DNA of 64,000 nucleotides from Kribbella solani (GTDB lineage Bacteria; Actinomycetota; Actinomycetes; Propionibacteriales; Kribbellaceae). Both the position numbers and the translations under genes were made by a program. The stretch lies in the NCBI RefSeq assembly GCF_014205295.1, contig NZ_JACHNF010000001.1:6882001-6946000 (forward strand). The letters run 5' to 3'. Shown piece after piece: positions 22,943-32,319 of the stretch. The first letter of the stretch is position 1, and every line of letters begins with the position of its first letter. A model generated the notes under the pieces. That model had not been told where the DNA came from, made no database searches, and saw only the letters and a list, made by a program, of their open reading frames with translations.

Positions 22943-25192
22943 CTAACGTAGGGCGATCACCGTGTCCGAACCGGAAGTCAGGACCAGGTTGCCGATGGCG
23001 CGCGGATCGCGGCCGCAGACGATCCCGGTGGGCAGCCGGACCTGCCGGAACCCGGCCCGGCTGATCACGTTCGCCAGGCAGCCGGCGCCGGCCGGGCTCA
23101 GCGAGACCACCCGGCCGTCCGCGGTCACGGCGACCTTCTCCCGCGGACTGACCGGAGCCACCGTCTGCCAGGCTGTCTGTCCGGTGTTCGCGTCGATCGC
23201 GGTGACGACGGTCTTGCGGCTCTCCCGGCTGCTCCGGCCGGGGCAGTCGACGACGATCAGGTACTTGCCGGAGGCATTCAGCAGCGTCCGGCACGCCCAC
23301 GCCTTCGGCACTGCCCAGCGCCAGCGAATGTCACCGGTCCGGGGCTCGATGGCGGTCAGAGCAGCCGGGGAGTCGGAGTCACCACCTGGCTCCGCCACGA
23401 CCACCAGACCGGCCACGACGACCGGCCGCCGGTACGTGTCCACCGCTGTCTTGGTCCACAACGTCTTGCCGGACTGTACGTCAAGCGCGGTCAGCTCGTC
23501 CGGTTTGTCGTCGCACGTGTGGCTGACGAAGCTGAGGACGGTCTCGGCGGTCGCAATCGCACCTACCTCAGTGCAGGCGCCTGGCTCGAAGGTCCAGCGT
23601 TCGTCGCCGTCCGGGTCGACGCCATGCAGCTTGCCGGAGCGTTCGCCGGTCAGCAGTGGCTGTGACTGCTGGATGAAGCGGTCGCGGGTGTGACTTGGCC
23701 ACGCGGCCTTGCGGCGACCTGTGTTCGCGTCGAGCAGTAGGTAGCCCACATCGGAGAACTGAGCAAGTACGTAGTCGCCGTTGCCAGTTGCCGCGATCAC
23801 TGGCTTCTCGTCGGAGTCGGAGCGGCTGTAGCGCCAGCGGAGTGCACCGGTCGCGGCGTCGAGCATCTGGACCACACCACCAGGCCGCGGTACGGCGATC
23901 CCGTACCGGGTGCCGATCGCCTCTTCGGCGCCGGTGCCCAGTACGGAGTCGCTGACCCAGGCGACCGAGCCGTCGAGCACGGAAGGACTGGACTTGCCGG
24001 CAGTGCGCGGTGCGCCTTCGACTCGTTCATTGGAGCTCAGTACGTAGCCACGTGACAGTGGCTGGATGAGCAGCAACAGGACGAGGGCCACTGCGATCGG
24101 TACGGCGAGCCAGGCGAGCTGCTGACCGAGGTTGCGCGCCGGGAGATAGCGAGCGGTCTTGGTACGGAGCAGTGAGGCGACCAGTGCGGCAGCGGCGGCA
24201 GCAAGTAGTAGAAGCAGTGCGGAGATGAGGAGCGGTACGCGAAGACCGACGCCAACGGCTGCATTGGTCGTCGGTACCTGGGCCCAGGCGATGAGCAGTC
24301 CGGTCACGGAGATCGCCAGCACGGTACCGGCGATCAGGCGGGCGCGCTGACTGGCGCTGCGAGCGCAGCGGAACAGTACCGGCGTGCTGAAGAACGAGAG
24401 GACAGCCAGCGCGACCGTGGGCCAACCCACTTCGTCCTGCGCGGCGGGGATCTGCCAGGAAGCACCTGATGCGGCAATGGCTACAACGGCTGCTGCTATC
24501 GCAGTGAATGTTGCCGTGGCAGTCAGTGCGGCTTGCTGCCATCCGCGCCAAGGTGCGGGGAGTTCGGTGTCCAGTCCGGCCAGCTCGGTTTCCAGGTTGA
24601 CGCGGGCGACCGGACCGAGACGCTGGCGTGCCAATTGGGTTCGGTACAGGTGTCCGTCGAGCAGGTCGCGTACTTCGTCGTACCGGTGCTCCATCGCCCC
24701 TTTGCGGTCGCTGGCATCGCGCCGTACCTCGGACGTGTGGACGGCGTACCGGCTGGGGTCGGCGGCGAGGATGGCGTTGACGGCGTCGAGCAGCACGTCG
24801 CCGTTGGCATCACGGCGCGGTGGCGCGTACGCATCCGGTGGCGGCGTGGCCAGGTCGCCGGTGAGGCGGATCAGCCGGGCCACCTCGGCAATCCGGATCG
24901 ACGGGACGCCGTACCGGGGCAGGAGCTGTTCGGCCAGGTGCGCCGACGCCTCGGCGTCCTCGGCCGGTGTACCGCCCGGGTCGTGGACCGCGCGGTGGAA
25001 CCAGGCCGCGAGCCGGACGCTGGCCGGGTCGGTGGACAGCTGGATGAGCGAGTCGAGTGCCGTCAGGACGACACCGAGGTACTGGTCGCGGTACGCGCGC
25101 CGGTTGCGCTCGACGTACCTGGCGACCAGGTCGTCCGCGAGCGAGGCAGAGCCGGGCAGCAGGTCGTCCCACCGCGCCCGGAGTTCCACCAC
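22943..25192 (-). CDS. HD-like pseudoenzyme, five TM helices and PQQ-like propeller (paralogue)
   Basis: 749 residues with a GTG start; same layout as the gene downstream: N-terminal HD-like region (1-190), five hydrophobic helices (about 205-390) and an extracytoplasmic propeller with repeats such as LDAATGALRWRYS, LDANTGRRK and IDANTGQTAW. The HD region has lost most ligands: HYHDQQH has become AYRDQYL (33-39), FHDAIYDP is FHRAVHDP (65-72) and the AKHD motif is gone. Catalysis is therefore unlikely. The pair is separated by 155 bases and reads in one direction; a signalling or decoy role for this copy, perhaps in a heteromer, is inference. Confidence 0.83.
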   Translation of the reverse strand: MVELRARWDDLLPGSASLADDLVARYVERNRRAYRDQYLGVVLTALDSLIQLSTDPASVRLAAWFHRAVHDPGGTPAEDAEASAHLAEQLLPRYGVPSIRIAEVARLIRLTGDLATPPPDAYAPPRRDANGDVLLDAVNAILAADPSRYAVHTSEVRRDASDRKGAMEHRYDEVRDLLDGHLYRTQLARQRLGPVARVNLETELAGLDTELPAPWRGWQQAALTATATFTAIAAAVVAIAASGASWQIPAAQDEVGWPTVALAVLSFFSTPVLFRCARSASQRARLIAGTVLAISVTGLLIAWAQVPTTNAAVGVGLRVPLLISALLLLLAAAAAALVASLLRTKTARYLPARNLGQQLAWLAVPIAVALVLLLLIQPLSRGYVLSSNERVEGAPRTAGKSSPSVLDGSVAWVSDSVLGTGAEEAIGTRYGIAVPRPGGVVQMLDAATGALRWRYSRSDSDEKPVIAATGNGDYVLAQFSDVGYLLLDANTGRRKAAWPSHTRDRFIQQSQPLLTGERSGKLHGVDPDGDERWTFEPGACTEVGAIATAETVLSFVSHTCDDKPDELTALDVQSGKTLWTKTAVDTYRRPVVVAGLVVVAEPGGDSDSPAALTAIEPRTGDIRWRWAVPKAWACRTLLNASGKYLIVVDCPGRSSRESRKTVVTAIDANTGQTAWQTVAPVSPREKVAVTADGRVVSLSPAGAGCLANVISRAGFRQVRLPTGIVCGRDPRAIGNLVLTSGSDTVIALR

Positions 25193-25289
25193 TGCATCAG
25201 TTTGCCAGCAGCACCTCTACAACCAGCCCACGATCACCCCACCACCAGTTTGCGGTTGGCGTGCGGCTTCACCCGCTGTGTGCGTTTGG

Positions 25290-25601
25290 TTACTGCTTGG
25301 CGGACAGGATGCCGGTCAGCAGGCCCGGGTAGAGCGCTTCGAGATCCTCGCGCCGGAGCAGGCTGATCCGGCGGGTGCCGTCGGTGTGGGTGGACAGCAC
25401 GCCGGCTTCGCGCAGGATGCGCAGGTGGTGCGCGCGGGTGGACGCGGTGACCGGCAGCTCGATCTCGCCGCAGCAGACCCCGGCCGGATTGTCGGCCAGT
25501 GCACGCACGATCGTCAGCCGGACCGGCTCGCCCAGTGCCTGCAGCACCGACTCGACCCGGATCTCATCCCGCTCCGGCTGTGGCAGGACTTTTGTGGCCA
25601 T
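25290..25601 (-). CDS. ArsR-like helix-turn-helix regulator
   Basis: 103 residues with a winged-helix fold: VLQALGEPVRLTIVRALADN, recognition region VTASTRAHHLRILREAGVLS and wing HTDGTRRISLLRRED. A Cys-Cys pair (GVCCGEIE) lies in the segment before the recognition helix and could sense oxidants or metals. It is divergent from an MFS permease across 88 bases, which contain two TAGTACGA direct repeats (25609 and 25643). This layout is typical of a repressor controlling the efflux pump beside it. Confidence 0.9.
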   Translation of the reverse strand: MATKVLPQPERDEIRVESVLQALGEPVRLTIVRALADNPAGVCCGEIELPVTASTRAHHLRILREAGVLSTHTDGTRRISLLRREDLEALYPGLLTGILSAKQ

Positions 25602-25689
25602 GAATCCATAGTACGACCCCCGTCGAACTTCGATGATCTTCGTAGTACGATGACGATCGAATTAATGACTTCGTCCCGGAAGGTCTCCG

Positions 25690-26880
25690 ATGTCCGCACG
25701 GATCTACCTGCTCGGTGCCGGTGCGTTCGCGGTCGGCACCAGCGCGTACGTCGTGTCCGGTGTACTGCCCGACGTGAGCTCCGAGCTCCATGTCTCGCTG
25801 ACCGCCGCGGGTCAGCTCGCGACCGCGTTCTCACTGTCGTACGCGATCGGTGCGCCGATCCTGTCCACGCTGACCGGCCGGTGGGAGCGCCGTACCCTCC
25901 TGATCGCCGCACTCGTGCTGGCCGCGCTGGGCAACCTGATCGCGGCGCTGGCCGTGAACTACCCGATCCTGATCGTCGGACGGATCGTGGCCGCGTTCGG
26001 CGCCGCCGTGTACACCCCGGCCGCCACGCTGTTCGCCACCAGTCTGATGCCGCCGGAGAAGCGTGGGCGAGCCGTCGCGATCGTGTTCGGCGGTCTGACG
26101 TTCGCACTGGTGCTGGGCGTACCGGCCGGCACTCTGCTGGGCCCGACACTCGGCTACAAGGGCGTGTTCGCTCTGATCAGCGCAGTCGCCGTACTGGTCG
26201 CCATCGCCGAGCGGGGCGTGCTGCCGAAGGTCGAAGCGCCGCCAGTCGTCAGTCTGCGGGAGCGCTTCGCCGGAGTGGCCGACCGGCGCGTGCAGATCAT
26301 CCTCGCGATGACGGTTCTTGCTGTCCTGGCCGCGTTCACGGTGTACATCTACATCGTGCCGCTGCTGAAGCACACCGCCGGTCTGACCGGCAAGGTCACC
26401 AGCCTGCTGCTCCTGATGTACGGCGTGGGTGCCGTCATCGGCAACTTCCTCGGTGGACGGATCACCGACCGGTTCGGCAGCCTCCGTACCCTCTTTGTGC
26501 TGATGGCGGCCATCACTGTCGTACTGGCCACGCTGGACGTCACTTTGACGACGGCAGTAGGTGCTGGAGCCGCCCTGGTGGTCTGGGGCATGCTGACCTG
26601 GGCGTTCAACCCGCCGGTCCAGAGTCTGCTCATGGAGCTCGGTGGTGGGCTGTTGATCTCGCTGAACGCATCTGCCATCTACCTGGGCGCCGGACTGTCC
26701 GCTGTGGTCGGTGGACTGGTCATCCAGACCCTCGGCGTCGGGTACTTGCCGGTGCTGGCGTCCGCACTGTCTCTGGTCGTGGTCGGCCTGGTCTACCTGC
26801 TCTGGCGGGACTCCAGCCTGCAGCAGGTAGAGGAGCTGGAGCGCGACGAGGGCATCTACGTCACGGCCACCGCTGACTGA
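25690..26880 (+). CDS. MFS transporter (12-TM efflux type)
   Basis: 396 residues with twelve predicted membrane helices. Visible MFS features are the acidic loop GRWERRTLL after helix 2, the GRIVAAFGAAVYTPA helix 4-5 region, the motif-C-like GVPAGTLLGPTLGYKGVF and the mirrored loop GGRITDRFG in the second half. It resembles AraJ/YdhP-type efflux proteins. The divergent ArsR-like gene probably controls it. The substrate is unknown. Confidence 0.92.
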   Translation: MSARIYLLGAGAFAVGTSAYVVSGVLPDVSSELHVSLTAAGQLATAFSLSYAIGAPILSTLTGRWERRTLLIAALVLAALGNLIAALAVNYPILIVGRIVAAFGAAVYTPAATLFATSLMPPEKRGRAVAIVFGGLTFALVLGVPAGTLLGPTLGYKGVFALISAVAVLVAIAERGVLPKVEAPPVVSLRERFAGVADRRVQIILAMTVLAVLAAFTVYIYIVPLLKHTAGLTGKVTSLLLLMYGVGAVIGNFLGGRITDRFGSLRTLFVLMAAITVVLATLDVTLTTAVGAGAALVVWGMLTWAFNPPVQSLLMELGGGLLISLNASAIYLGAGLSAVVGGLVIQTLGVGYLPVLASALSLVVVGLVYLLWRDSSLQQVEELERDEGIYVTATAD

Positions 26881-26910
26881 CGAGGACCAGTAGTACGGCA
26901 GGCTTCTGCC

Positions 26911-27921
26911 ATGCCCCTGCTTGCCGGCGTGCTGCTGCTCGCCTCGACCCTGCTCGGTTCGAGTGACCCCACTCCTGTCATCGACGGCTGGAAGAACTCG
27001 CCGGTGTACGTCGACGCGACGCAGCGGTCACTGGTACCGGACAAGGACGCCGCCGCACTGGCCGAGCGGGTGAACGGGCACGACCCGGCGATTCACATCG
27101 CGGTCGTGCCCGCTGCCGTACTCAACGACGGTAGTACTGACATCAGTACGGCTGCCCACAGGTACGTGGACAAGCTTGTGGATGAACAGCGTGCCGACGG
27201 CATCTACCTGGTGGTGTTCGGCGGTGCGATCACGTGGGGGAGCGCGGTCGGCACCGACACCCCGATCGCGGACATCCTCACTGACGAGCTGGGTAAACAC
27301 AGCCGATCCGATCCGGTCGGCACCCTCAACGGTGTACTGGACCAACTAGCCGTACCGAAGACATCCAGCGGTCCACCTGGTTGGTTGTGGCCGTTGCTCG
27401 TCGTGGTGGTGCTCGTGGTAGTTGGCGTACTGGTACTGCGCTGGTGGAAGTCCCGCCCGGCCAAGGACAGTGGCCCGGCGTTGTACCGGCCGTCGTACGA
27501 CGTGCTGCCCGACGAAGTCGACTCGTTGGCGGAGCGCCGGGCCGCCGCGCGTGAGGACGTGACGCGCTTCGGCGAGGAACTGGATTCCGCTGACGTGCGT
27601 CTGGATGGCGTGAACACCACGGCGGACGTACAGGCGGCACTGGACGCGTACGCCGATGCGGGCCGCGTGGTCGATGGCGAACCGGACGACGACAAGCTGC
27701 GGACGGTTCGTGCCACGGTCGAGTACGGGCGCTGGCGGTTGGCCTGTGCGCAGGCCGCGGTTGCCGGCACGCCTGCACCGGCTAGGCGAGCCGCCTGCTT
27801 CTTCGACGCCGCGCACGGCACGTCCGTGACCGACTGGATGTACACGCCTCCCGGCGGACGGGCACGGGAGGTTCCGGTGTGTACCGCCTGTCGGGACCGG
27901 CTCTCGGGAGGAGCTCGATGA
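26911..27921 (+). CDS. TPM-like membrane protein with C-terminal cysteine motif (copy 1)
   Basis: 336 residues. A signal peptide (MPLLAGVLLLASTLLG) leads to an outside domain of ~125 residues resembling TPM domains (VYVDATQRSLVPDKDAAALA, then IHIAVVPAAVL), one membrane helix (about 153-175, WLWPLLVVVVLVVVGVLV) and a cytoplasmic helical region ending in CFFDAAHG plus VCTAC. The cysteines and His could hold a zinc ion. The next gene has the same plan and overlaps by ATGA, so the two probably form a complex. I cannot assign a function. Confidence 0.83.
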   Translation: MPLLAGVLLLASTLLGSSDPTPVIDGWKNSPVYVDATQRSLVPDKDAAALAERVNGHDPAIHIAVVPAAVLNDGSTDISTAAHRYVDKLVDEQRADGIYLVVFGGAITWGSAVGTDTPIADILTDELGKHSRSDPVGTLNGVLDQLAVPKTSSGPPGWLWPLLVVVVLVVVGVLVLRWWKSRPAKDSGPALYRPSYDVLPDEVDSLAERRAAAREDVTRFGEELDSADVRLDGVNTTADVQAALDAYADAGRVVDGEPDDDKLRTVRATVEYGRWRLACAQAAVAGTPAPARRAACFFDAAHGTSVTDWMYTPPGGRAREVPVCTACRDRLSGGAR

Positions 27922-29336
27922 AGCGTCTGCTCGGTGCCCTGGCGATCGTCATGCTCTGGGCCTTGCCCGCACTGCCGGCGCACGCTGCCGGTGACCCGGA
28001 GGGCTATCTGAACACCGTCGCCGGTCACCTCGGCGACGCGGGCGTCTGGGTCGACCCGGCGGTGAAAGGGCTGACCAGCGCCGAGACTGCTCGTCTCGAC
28101 GCGGCGGCGAAGCGCGCGGCCGCGCCGATCCGGATCGCGGTCATCCCCGCGGCCGCGATCAACACCTCCGACAACCGGTACTACGTGAACCTCGCCTGGG
28201 ACGGTGAGGAGATCGCCGACCAGTTGTACGACCGAGTCGGTGTCGAAGGCGTGTATGCGGTCCTGGTCGACGCGACGTCGGAGAGCGCGGGTCGCGGGTT
28301 CCATGCTGTTCAGCGCGCCGACAAAGGACCGACGTACCACGTGGGCGACGCGGTGGACCAGGCGGTCGACTGCTGTGCGCCGGACTACGAGTCGATGCTC
28401 GAACGGTTCATCGAGCGCGCGCAGGTAGTGGACAAGCCGTTCTACGTCGACGCGGCGCCCTACGCCGGTACCGCGGCCGGGGTGTTCGGTCTCTGGTACG
28501 GCATCAGCACACTGGGCGCCCGCAGAGCCCGCCGGCAGGACGAGAAGTCCCACCTGAACGTCGTGAAGCCCCTGCTGAACGAGGAGATCATCGCACTGTC
28601 CCAGCAGGTCTCCGCACTGCCGACGACCTCGGACGCGCAGCAGTCCAAGCTGTCCAAGGATGTGCTCGACACCGTTGAGAAGGCACGGCATCGGCTCGAC
28701 GAGGCCAAGGGCGATGCGGACGTCGAGGCGGTGACTACCTTGCTCGGCTCAGCTCGCTACGGCCTGGTCTGTCTGGATGCTGTCCGCGCGGGCGAGCCGA
28801 TCCCGGAGCCGACGGCACCGTGCTTCTTCGACCCCCGGCACGGCCCCAGCACGACGGAAGTTGACTGGAGACCGGAAGAAGGCACCATGCGCCCGGTCAG
28901 TGTCTGTGCGGCCTGCAAGCAGCGCGACGAGGCCGGGGAGAAGCCAGAGATCCGGATGGTGAAGGGCTGGCAGATCGAGCGGCCGTACTGGGAGTACGCG
29001 GAGGACCTGGCCGCGTACGTGGACGGCTACTGGTCACGTGGTGACGGGAGCCAGTGGTGGTTCCCCGATTCGGACTTCCGTCGCCGCGGCGACGAGATGC
29101 GGTCACGCTGGCGTTCTCGCCGCGCCGGCGCGCGCTTCAGGCGGTTCAGCTCGAGTATCGGCAACTCGGTCGGTGAATGGTCCACATCGTCCAGCAGCAG
29201 CTCCGGCAGCGACGACGGCGGCGGCTGGTACGGCAGCTCGAACCGGCGTGGCTCCTGGTCGTCGCGGACGCGGTCCAGCGGTGGCGGCTCGTCCCGGCGC
29301 TCGTCACGCCGGTCCGGCGGCTCACGCGGCTTCTAG
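27918..29336 (+). CDS. TPM-like membrane protein with C-terminal cysteine motif and basic tail (copy 2)
   Basis: 472 residues starting at the ATG that overlaps the previous stop; GGGAGGAG is 4 bases upstream. Signal peptide to PAHAA, an outside TPM-like domain (VWVDPAVKGLTSAETARLD, IRIAVIPAAAI), a membrane helix near 188-203, a cytoplasmic coiled-coil stretch, then CFFDPRHG and VCAAC matching copy 1. Beyond that it has an extra Trp/Tyr-rich region and a Ser/Gly/Arg tail ending GGSRGF, like the tails of many TPM proteins. Function unknown; the shared cysteine motif argues for a paired complex. Confidence 0.83.
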   Translation: MKRLLGALAIVMLWALPALPAHAAGDPEGYLNTVAGHLGDAGVWVDPAVKGLTSAETARLDAAAKRAAAPIRIAVIPAAAINTSDNRYYVNLAWDGEEIADQLYDRVGVEGVYAVLVDATSESAGRGFHAVQRADKGPTYHVGDAVDQAVDCCAPDYESMLERFIERAQVVDKPFYVDAAPYAGTAAGVFGLWYGISTLGARRARRQDEKSHLNVVKPLLNEEIIALSQQVSALPTTSDAQQSKLSKDVLDTVEKARHRLDEAKGDADVEAVTTLLGSARYGLVCLDAVRAGEPIPEPTAPCFFDPRHGPSTTEVDWRPEEGTMRPVSVCAACKQRDEAGEKPEIRMVKGWQIERPYWEYAEDLAAYVDGYWSRGDGSQWWFPDSDFRRRGDEMRSRWRSRRAGARFRRFSSSIGNSVGEWSTSSSSSSGSDDGGGWYGSSNRRGSWSSRTRSSGGGSSRRSSRRSGGSRGF

Positions 29337-29361
29337 GTGGCGTAGCACGGTTCGAGTCGGC

Positions 29362-31377
29362 TCACGCGGTTTCTAGTACGGCAGGCAGGTCCTCGCTGTG
29401 CAGTACGGCCAGTGAGGTGACCGCACGGGTCAGGCAGACGTACAGCCGGCGCAGCCCGGTCCGTTCATCCGCTTCACCGGCGACGATGCCAGCAGGCTCC
29501 ACCAGCACCACGTGGTCGAACTCCAGACCCTTTGCCAGCGACGCCGGTACGACATCCAGGTGCGCGTCCACATCGTCCTCGTCTCCCAGTACGGAGTACG
29601 CGACTCCCTCGCCCTGCAACGCCTTCCGGGTAGCTGGTACGAGAGCATCCGGAACGATTAGGCCGATCGAGCCGAGCCGCTCGGACACGTCGTGCACAGT
29701 ACTGACCGCCGCGGCGAGACTGTCCGGTACGCGGGTGATGGTGAGCTCACCACGTGCCCGTCGTACCGCCGTCGGTGGTTTGAGGTGCGGAGCGATCGTC
29801 GGGAGGAGACGGGCCGCGTACTCGATCACCTGACCCGGGACCCGGAAACCGGCAGTCAGCTCCTCGGTGTGGGCGCTGGTCTTGCCCAGGTGCTTCAGTG
29901 CCTCGTCCCAGGACGGCGTGGCCCACGGAGTGGTGCCCTGGGCGATGTCACCGAGGACAGTCATCGACCCGGTCGAGCAGCGGCGGCCGACTGCTCTGAG
30001 CTGCATCGCGGACAGGTCCTGCGCCTCATCCAGTACGACGTGGCCGAGTGACGGCGTACGGTCGACCAGGTCGGCGATCTCGTCGATCAGCGTGGCATCG
30101 GCAACCGACCACTTCGCCGCCCCGGCCGAGCGCGGCACCTTCTCCCAGCTCAGTAGCGCCTGCTCCTCGTCAGTGAGGATGCCGTCGGCGTGTACGGCCA
30201 GCAGCTCGCGGTCCGTGAACAGCTGGAACAGCAGCTTGGCCGGATCTACAGCCGGCCACAGTGCATCGGCGTACTGCTTCACTGGCCGGCTGCGCGCGAC
30301 CGAGTCTTGTACGCGGTCGTCCGGTGAGTCACCTGCCGCCTCCATCCGCAGCAGCACCGCATGCGCCAGTCGCTGCGGCAGCATCGCGCGCCCGGCCCCG
30401 TACCGGATGCCGCGGTTGCGGAGCTCGTTCACCAGCTCCTCCGCCTGGTACGCGGCGACTCGCCAGCGGTGCGCACCACGTGGTACGACCAGCGACTCGT
30501 CCGGCAGCTTCACGTGCGACCAGACAGCACGGTGCAGTACGTCGGCCATCCGCGCATCGCCCTTGAGCACGTCGACCGCCGCGGGCCCCGGTCCGGCGAT
30601 CTTGACCCGCGCGACCATCTCCTCGACAGTCGTCTGCTTCGCCTCGATCTCACCCAGCGCGGGGAGTACGTCGCCGATGTACCGCAGGAAGCTCGCGTTC
30701 GGTCCGACCACCAGTACGCCGGCCCGGCTGAGCTGGTCGCGGTACGCATAGAGCAGGTACGCCGCGCGGTGCAGGCCGACCGCTGTCTTACCGGTACCCG
30801 GGGCGCCCTGGACGCAGATGGTGTCCTCGACGCCGGCCCGGACGATCACGTCCTGTTCCGGCTGGATGGTGGCGACGATGTCGCGCATGGGGCCGGAACG
30901 CGGGCGCTCGATTTCAGCGTCCAGGATGTCGCTGTGCTGGTCGGCCGCGCCGTCGGCGGTCAGGTCCTCGTCCTCGAACGCGGTCATCTCGCCGTGCGTG
31001 AAGCCGAACCGGCGGCGTACGCCCACGCCCATCGGCTCGGTCTTGCTGGCCCGGTAGAACGGCACCGAGATGTCCGCGCGCCAGTCCACCACCAGCGGCT
31101 CGCCCAGCGCGTCGTTGACGTGCCGGCGGCCGATGTGGAACGTCTCCTCGGTCGGCTCCAGGTAGTCCAGCCGCCCGAAGAACAGCGGTACGTCCGGGTC
31201 GTCCTCCAGTTCCTTCATCCGCCGGAAGATGGCGGCCTGCAGGAACTCCTGGTTGACCCGGTCCGCGCTGTGGATCTCCAGCGCGCCGGTCTTCTCCCGC
31301 ATCAGCGCCAGCGCCGACCGAGAGGTCTTCAGATAGTCCTTCTCGGCCTGAAGGGTGTCGGACGTGTCTGAGGGCAT
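29362..31377 (-). CDS. helD: HelD-type superfamily 1 helicase (RNA-polymerase-associated)
   Basis: 671 residues: an N-terminal coiled coil (LQAEKDYLKTSRSALALMRE), Walker A GAPGTGKTAV near residue 195, an inserted middle domain, Walker B VVLDEAQDLS near 455, GDIAQGT, and C-terminal helicase motifs LAKGLEFDHV and YVCLTRA. This is the HelD family, whose members load the coiled coil into RNA polymerase channels and release stalled complexes; some actinobacterial members protect against rifamycins. No rifamycin-associated element was seen upstream. GGAGGTTTCAGC gives a good ribosome site. It converges with the TPM-like pair. Confidence 0.93.
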   Translation of the reverse strand: MPSDTSDTLQAEKDYLKTSRSALALMREKTGALEIHSADRVNQEFLQAAIFRRMKELEDDPDVPLFFGRLDYLEPTEETFHIGRRHVNDALGEPLVVDWRADISVPFYRASKTEPMGVGVRRRFGFTHGEMTAFEDEDLTADGAADQHSDILDAEIERPRSGPMRDIVATIQPEQDVIVRAGVEDTICVQGAPGTGKTAVGLHRAAYLLYAYRDQLSRAGVLVVGPNASFLRYIGDVLPALGEIEAKQTTVEEMVARVKIAGPGPAAVDVLKGDARMADVLHRAVWSHVKLPDESLVVPRGAHRWRVAAYQAEELVNELRNRGIRYGAGRAMLPQRLAHAVLLRMEAAGDSPDDRVQDSVARSRPVKQYADALWPAVDPAKLLFQLFTDRELLAVHADGILTDEEQALLSWEKVPRSAGAAKWSVADATLIDEIADLVDRTPSLGHVVLDEAQDLSAMQLRAVGRRCSTGSMTVLGDIAQGTTPWATPSWDEALKHLGKTSAHTEELTAGFRVPGQVIEYAARLLPTIAPHLKPPTAVRRARGELTITRVPDSLAAAVSTVHDVSERLGSIGLIVPDALVPATRKALQGEGVAYSVLGDEDDVDAHLDVVPASLAKGLEFDHVVLVEPAGIVAGEADERTGLRRLYVCLTRAVTSLAVLHSEDLPAVLETA

Positions 31378-31413
31378 GCTGAAACCTCCGGCGAGTAGGG
31401 GAGCCCAGCCACG

Positions 31414-32208
31414 TTACTTGAGCACTCTGCGCGGTGGAACCGAATTACGGGCCAACGGCCGGTAGGCGCGCAGTCCCGGACGGAGCAGGAACGGCAGGCT
31501 GGCCGCCAGCAGGAGCAGCGCGACGATTCCGTCGAGCCAGTAGTGGTTGGCGGTCACCACGACCACGCCGAACGTGATGAGCGGGTGCAGCAGCCACAAC
31601 CAGCGCCACCGCGACCGGGTGATCAGGACCATCGACAGCGCGATCAGCGCGGCCCACCCGACATGCAGGCTGGGCATGGCGGCGAACTGGTTCACCGGAC
31701 CACCGGAGTGGTCCGGACCGTAGACGGACTGGTCGTACAGCAGCCCGGTGTCGACGAAACCGGGCATCATCCGCGGCGGCGCCAGTGGGAACAGGATGTG
31801 ACCCACCGTGGCCAGCGCAGTCAGTGACACCATCGTCCACCGGACATGCGGGTACGCCTTCGGCCGCCAGATGCTCAGCCAGAGCAACACGATCGCAGTG
31901 AGCGGGGCGTGCACGCTCGCGTAGTACAGGTTGGCGCTCTTGAGCAGCTGCGGGAACTGCATCGCCCACTGCTGGATCGACGCCTCGTTCGGCAGGTGCA
32001 GCCAGCTCTGGAGCGACAGCACCTCGTGCGCATGGCCGAACGCGGACCCGGTATGCCGGGCCGCGATCTGTCTGCCCAAGCTGTAGATCAGGAACAAGGT
32101 CGCCAGCAGTACTGCTTCCCGCACTACTCGCCAGACGACCTGTGCCTTGCGTTGTCCTTGTTCTGTTTCCCCACCAAGCCCCACCGGCTCCAGTGCCTGC
32201 GTCCCCAT
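31414..32208 (-). CDS. PAP2-superfamily membrane phosphatase
   Basis: 264 residues with about six membrane helices. The PAP2 active-site blocks are present: PSLHVGWA (His nucleophile region) and the later NHYWLDGI (second His with Asp); a LFPLAPPRMM segment precedes them. This form, lacking the first KxxxxxxRP block, matches the PAP2_3/inositol-phosphoryl transferase group, so it acts on lipid phosphates or transfers a phospho-alcohol to a lipid at the membrane. It lies upstream of HelD with a 36-base gap; no functional link is evident. Confidence 0.88.
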   Translation of the reverse strand: MGTQALEPVGLGGETEQGQRKAQVVWRVVREAVLLATLFLIYSLGRQIAARHTGSAFGHAHEVLSLQSWLHLPNEASIQQWAMQFPQLLKSANLYYASVHAPLTAIVLLWLSIWRPKAYPHVRWTMVSLTALATVGHILFPLAPPRMMPGFVDTGLLYDQSVYGPDHSGGPVNQFAAMPSLHVGWAALIALSMVLITRSRWRWLWLLHPLITFGVVVVTANHYWLDGIVALLLLAASLPFLLRPGLRAYRPLARNSVPPRRVLK

Positions 32209-32262
32209 AGCTTTCGACGGTACTCGTCGTTCGCTCAGGATTTACTCAGGCGCAACCCTGGC

Positions 32263-32277
32263 GTTGCCCTGGGCAAC
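32263..32277. terminator. Short palindrome between permease and PAP2 genes
   Basis: GTTGCCCTGGGCAAC is a perfect 7-bp-arm hairpin in the 111-base gap upstream of the PAP2 gene and downstream of nothing on the plus strand. It could be a weak terminator or operator; the GGGTTGCC sequence resembles the dispersed hairpin elements. Confidence 0.4.
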
Positions 32278-32319
32278 CCCCGAGCGACGGTTCGTGATCT
32301 GGCCGTCACGCCACCGCGA

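Noticed and set aside
31378-31413. Rifamycin-associated element upstream of helD
   Set aside because: I looked for an inverted-repeat element in the 36-base gap and saw none; assignment as a rifamycin-induced HelR is not supported.
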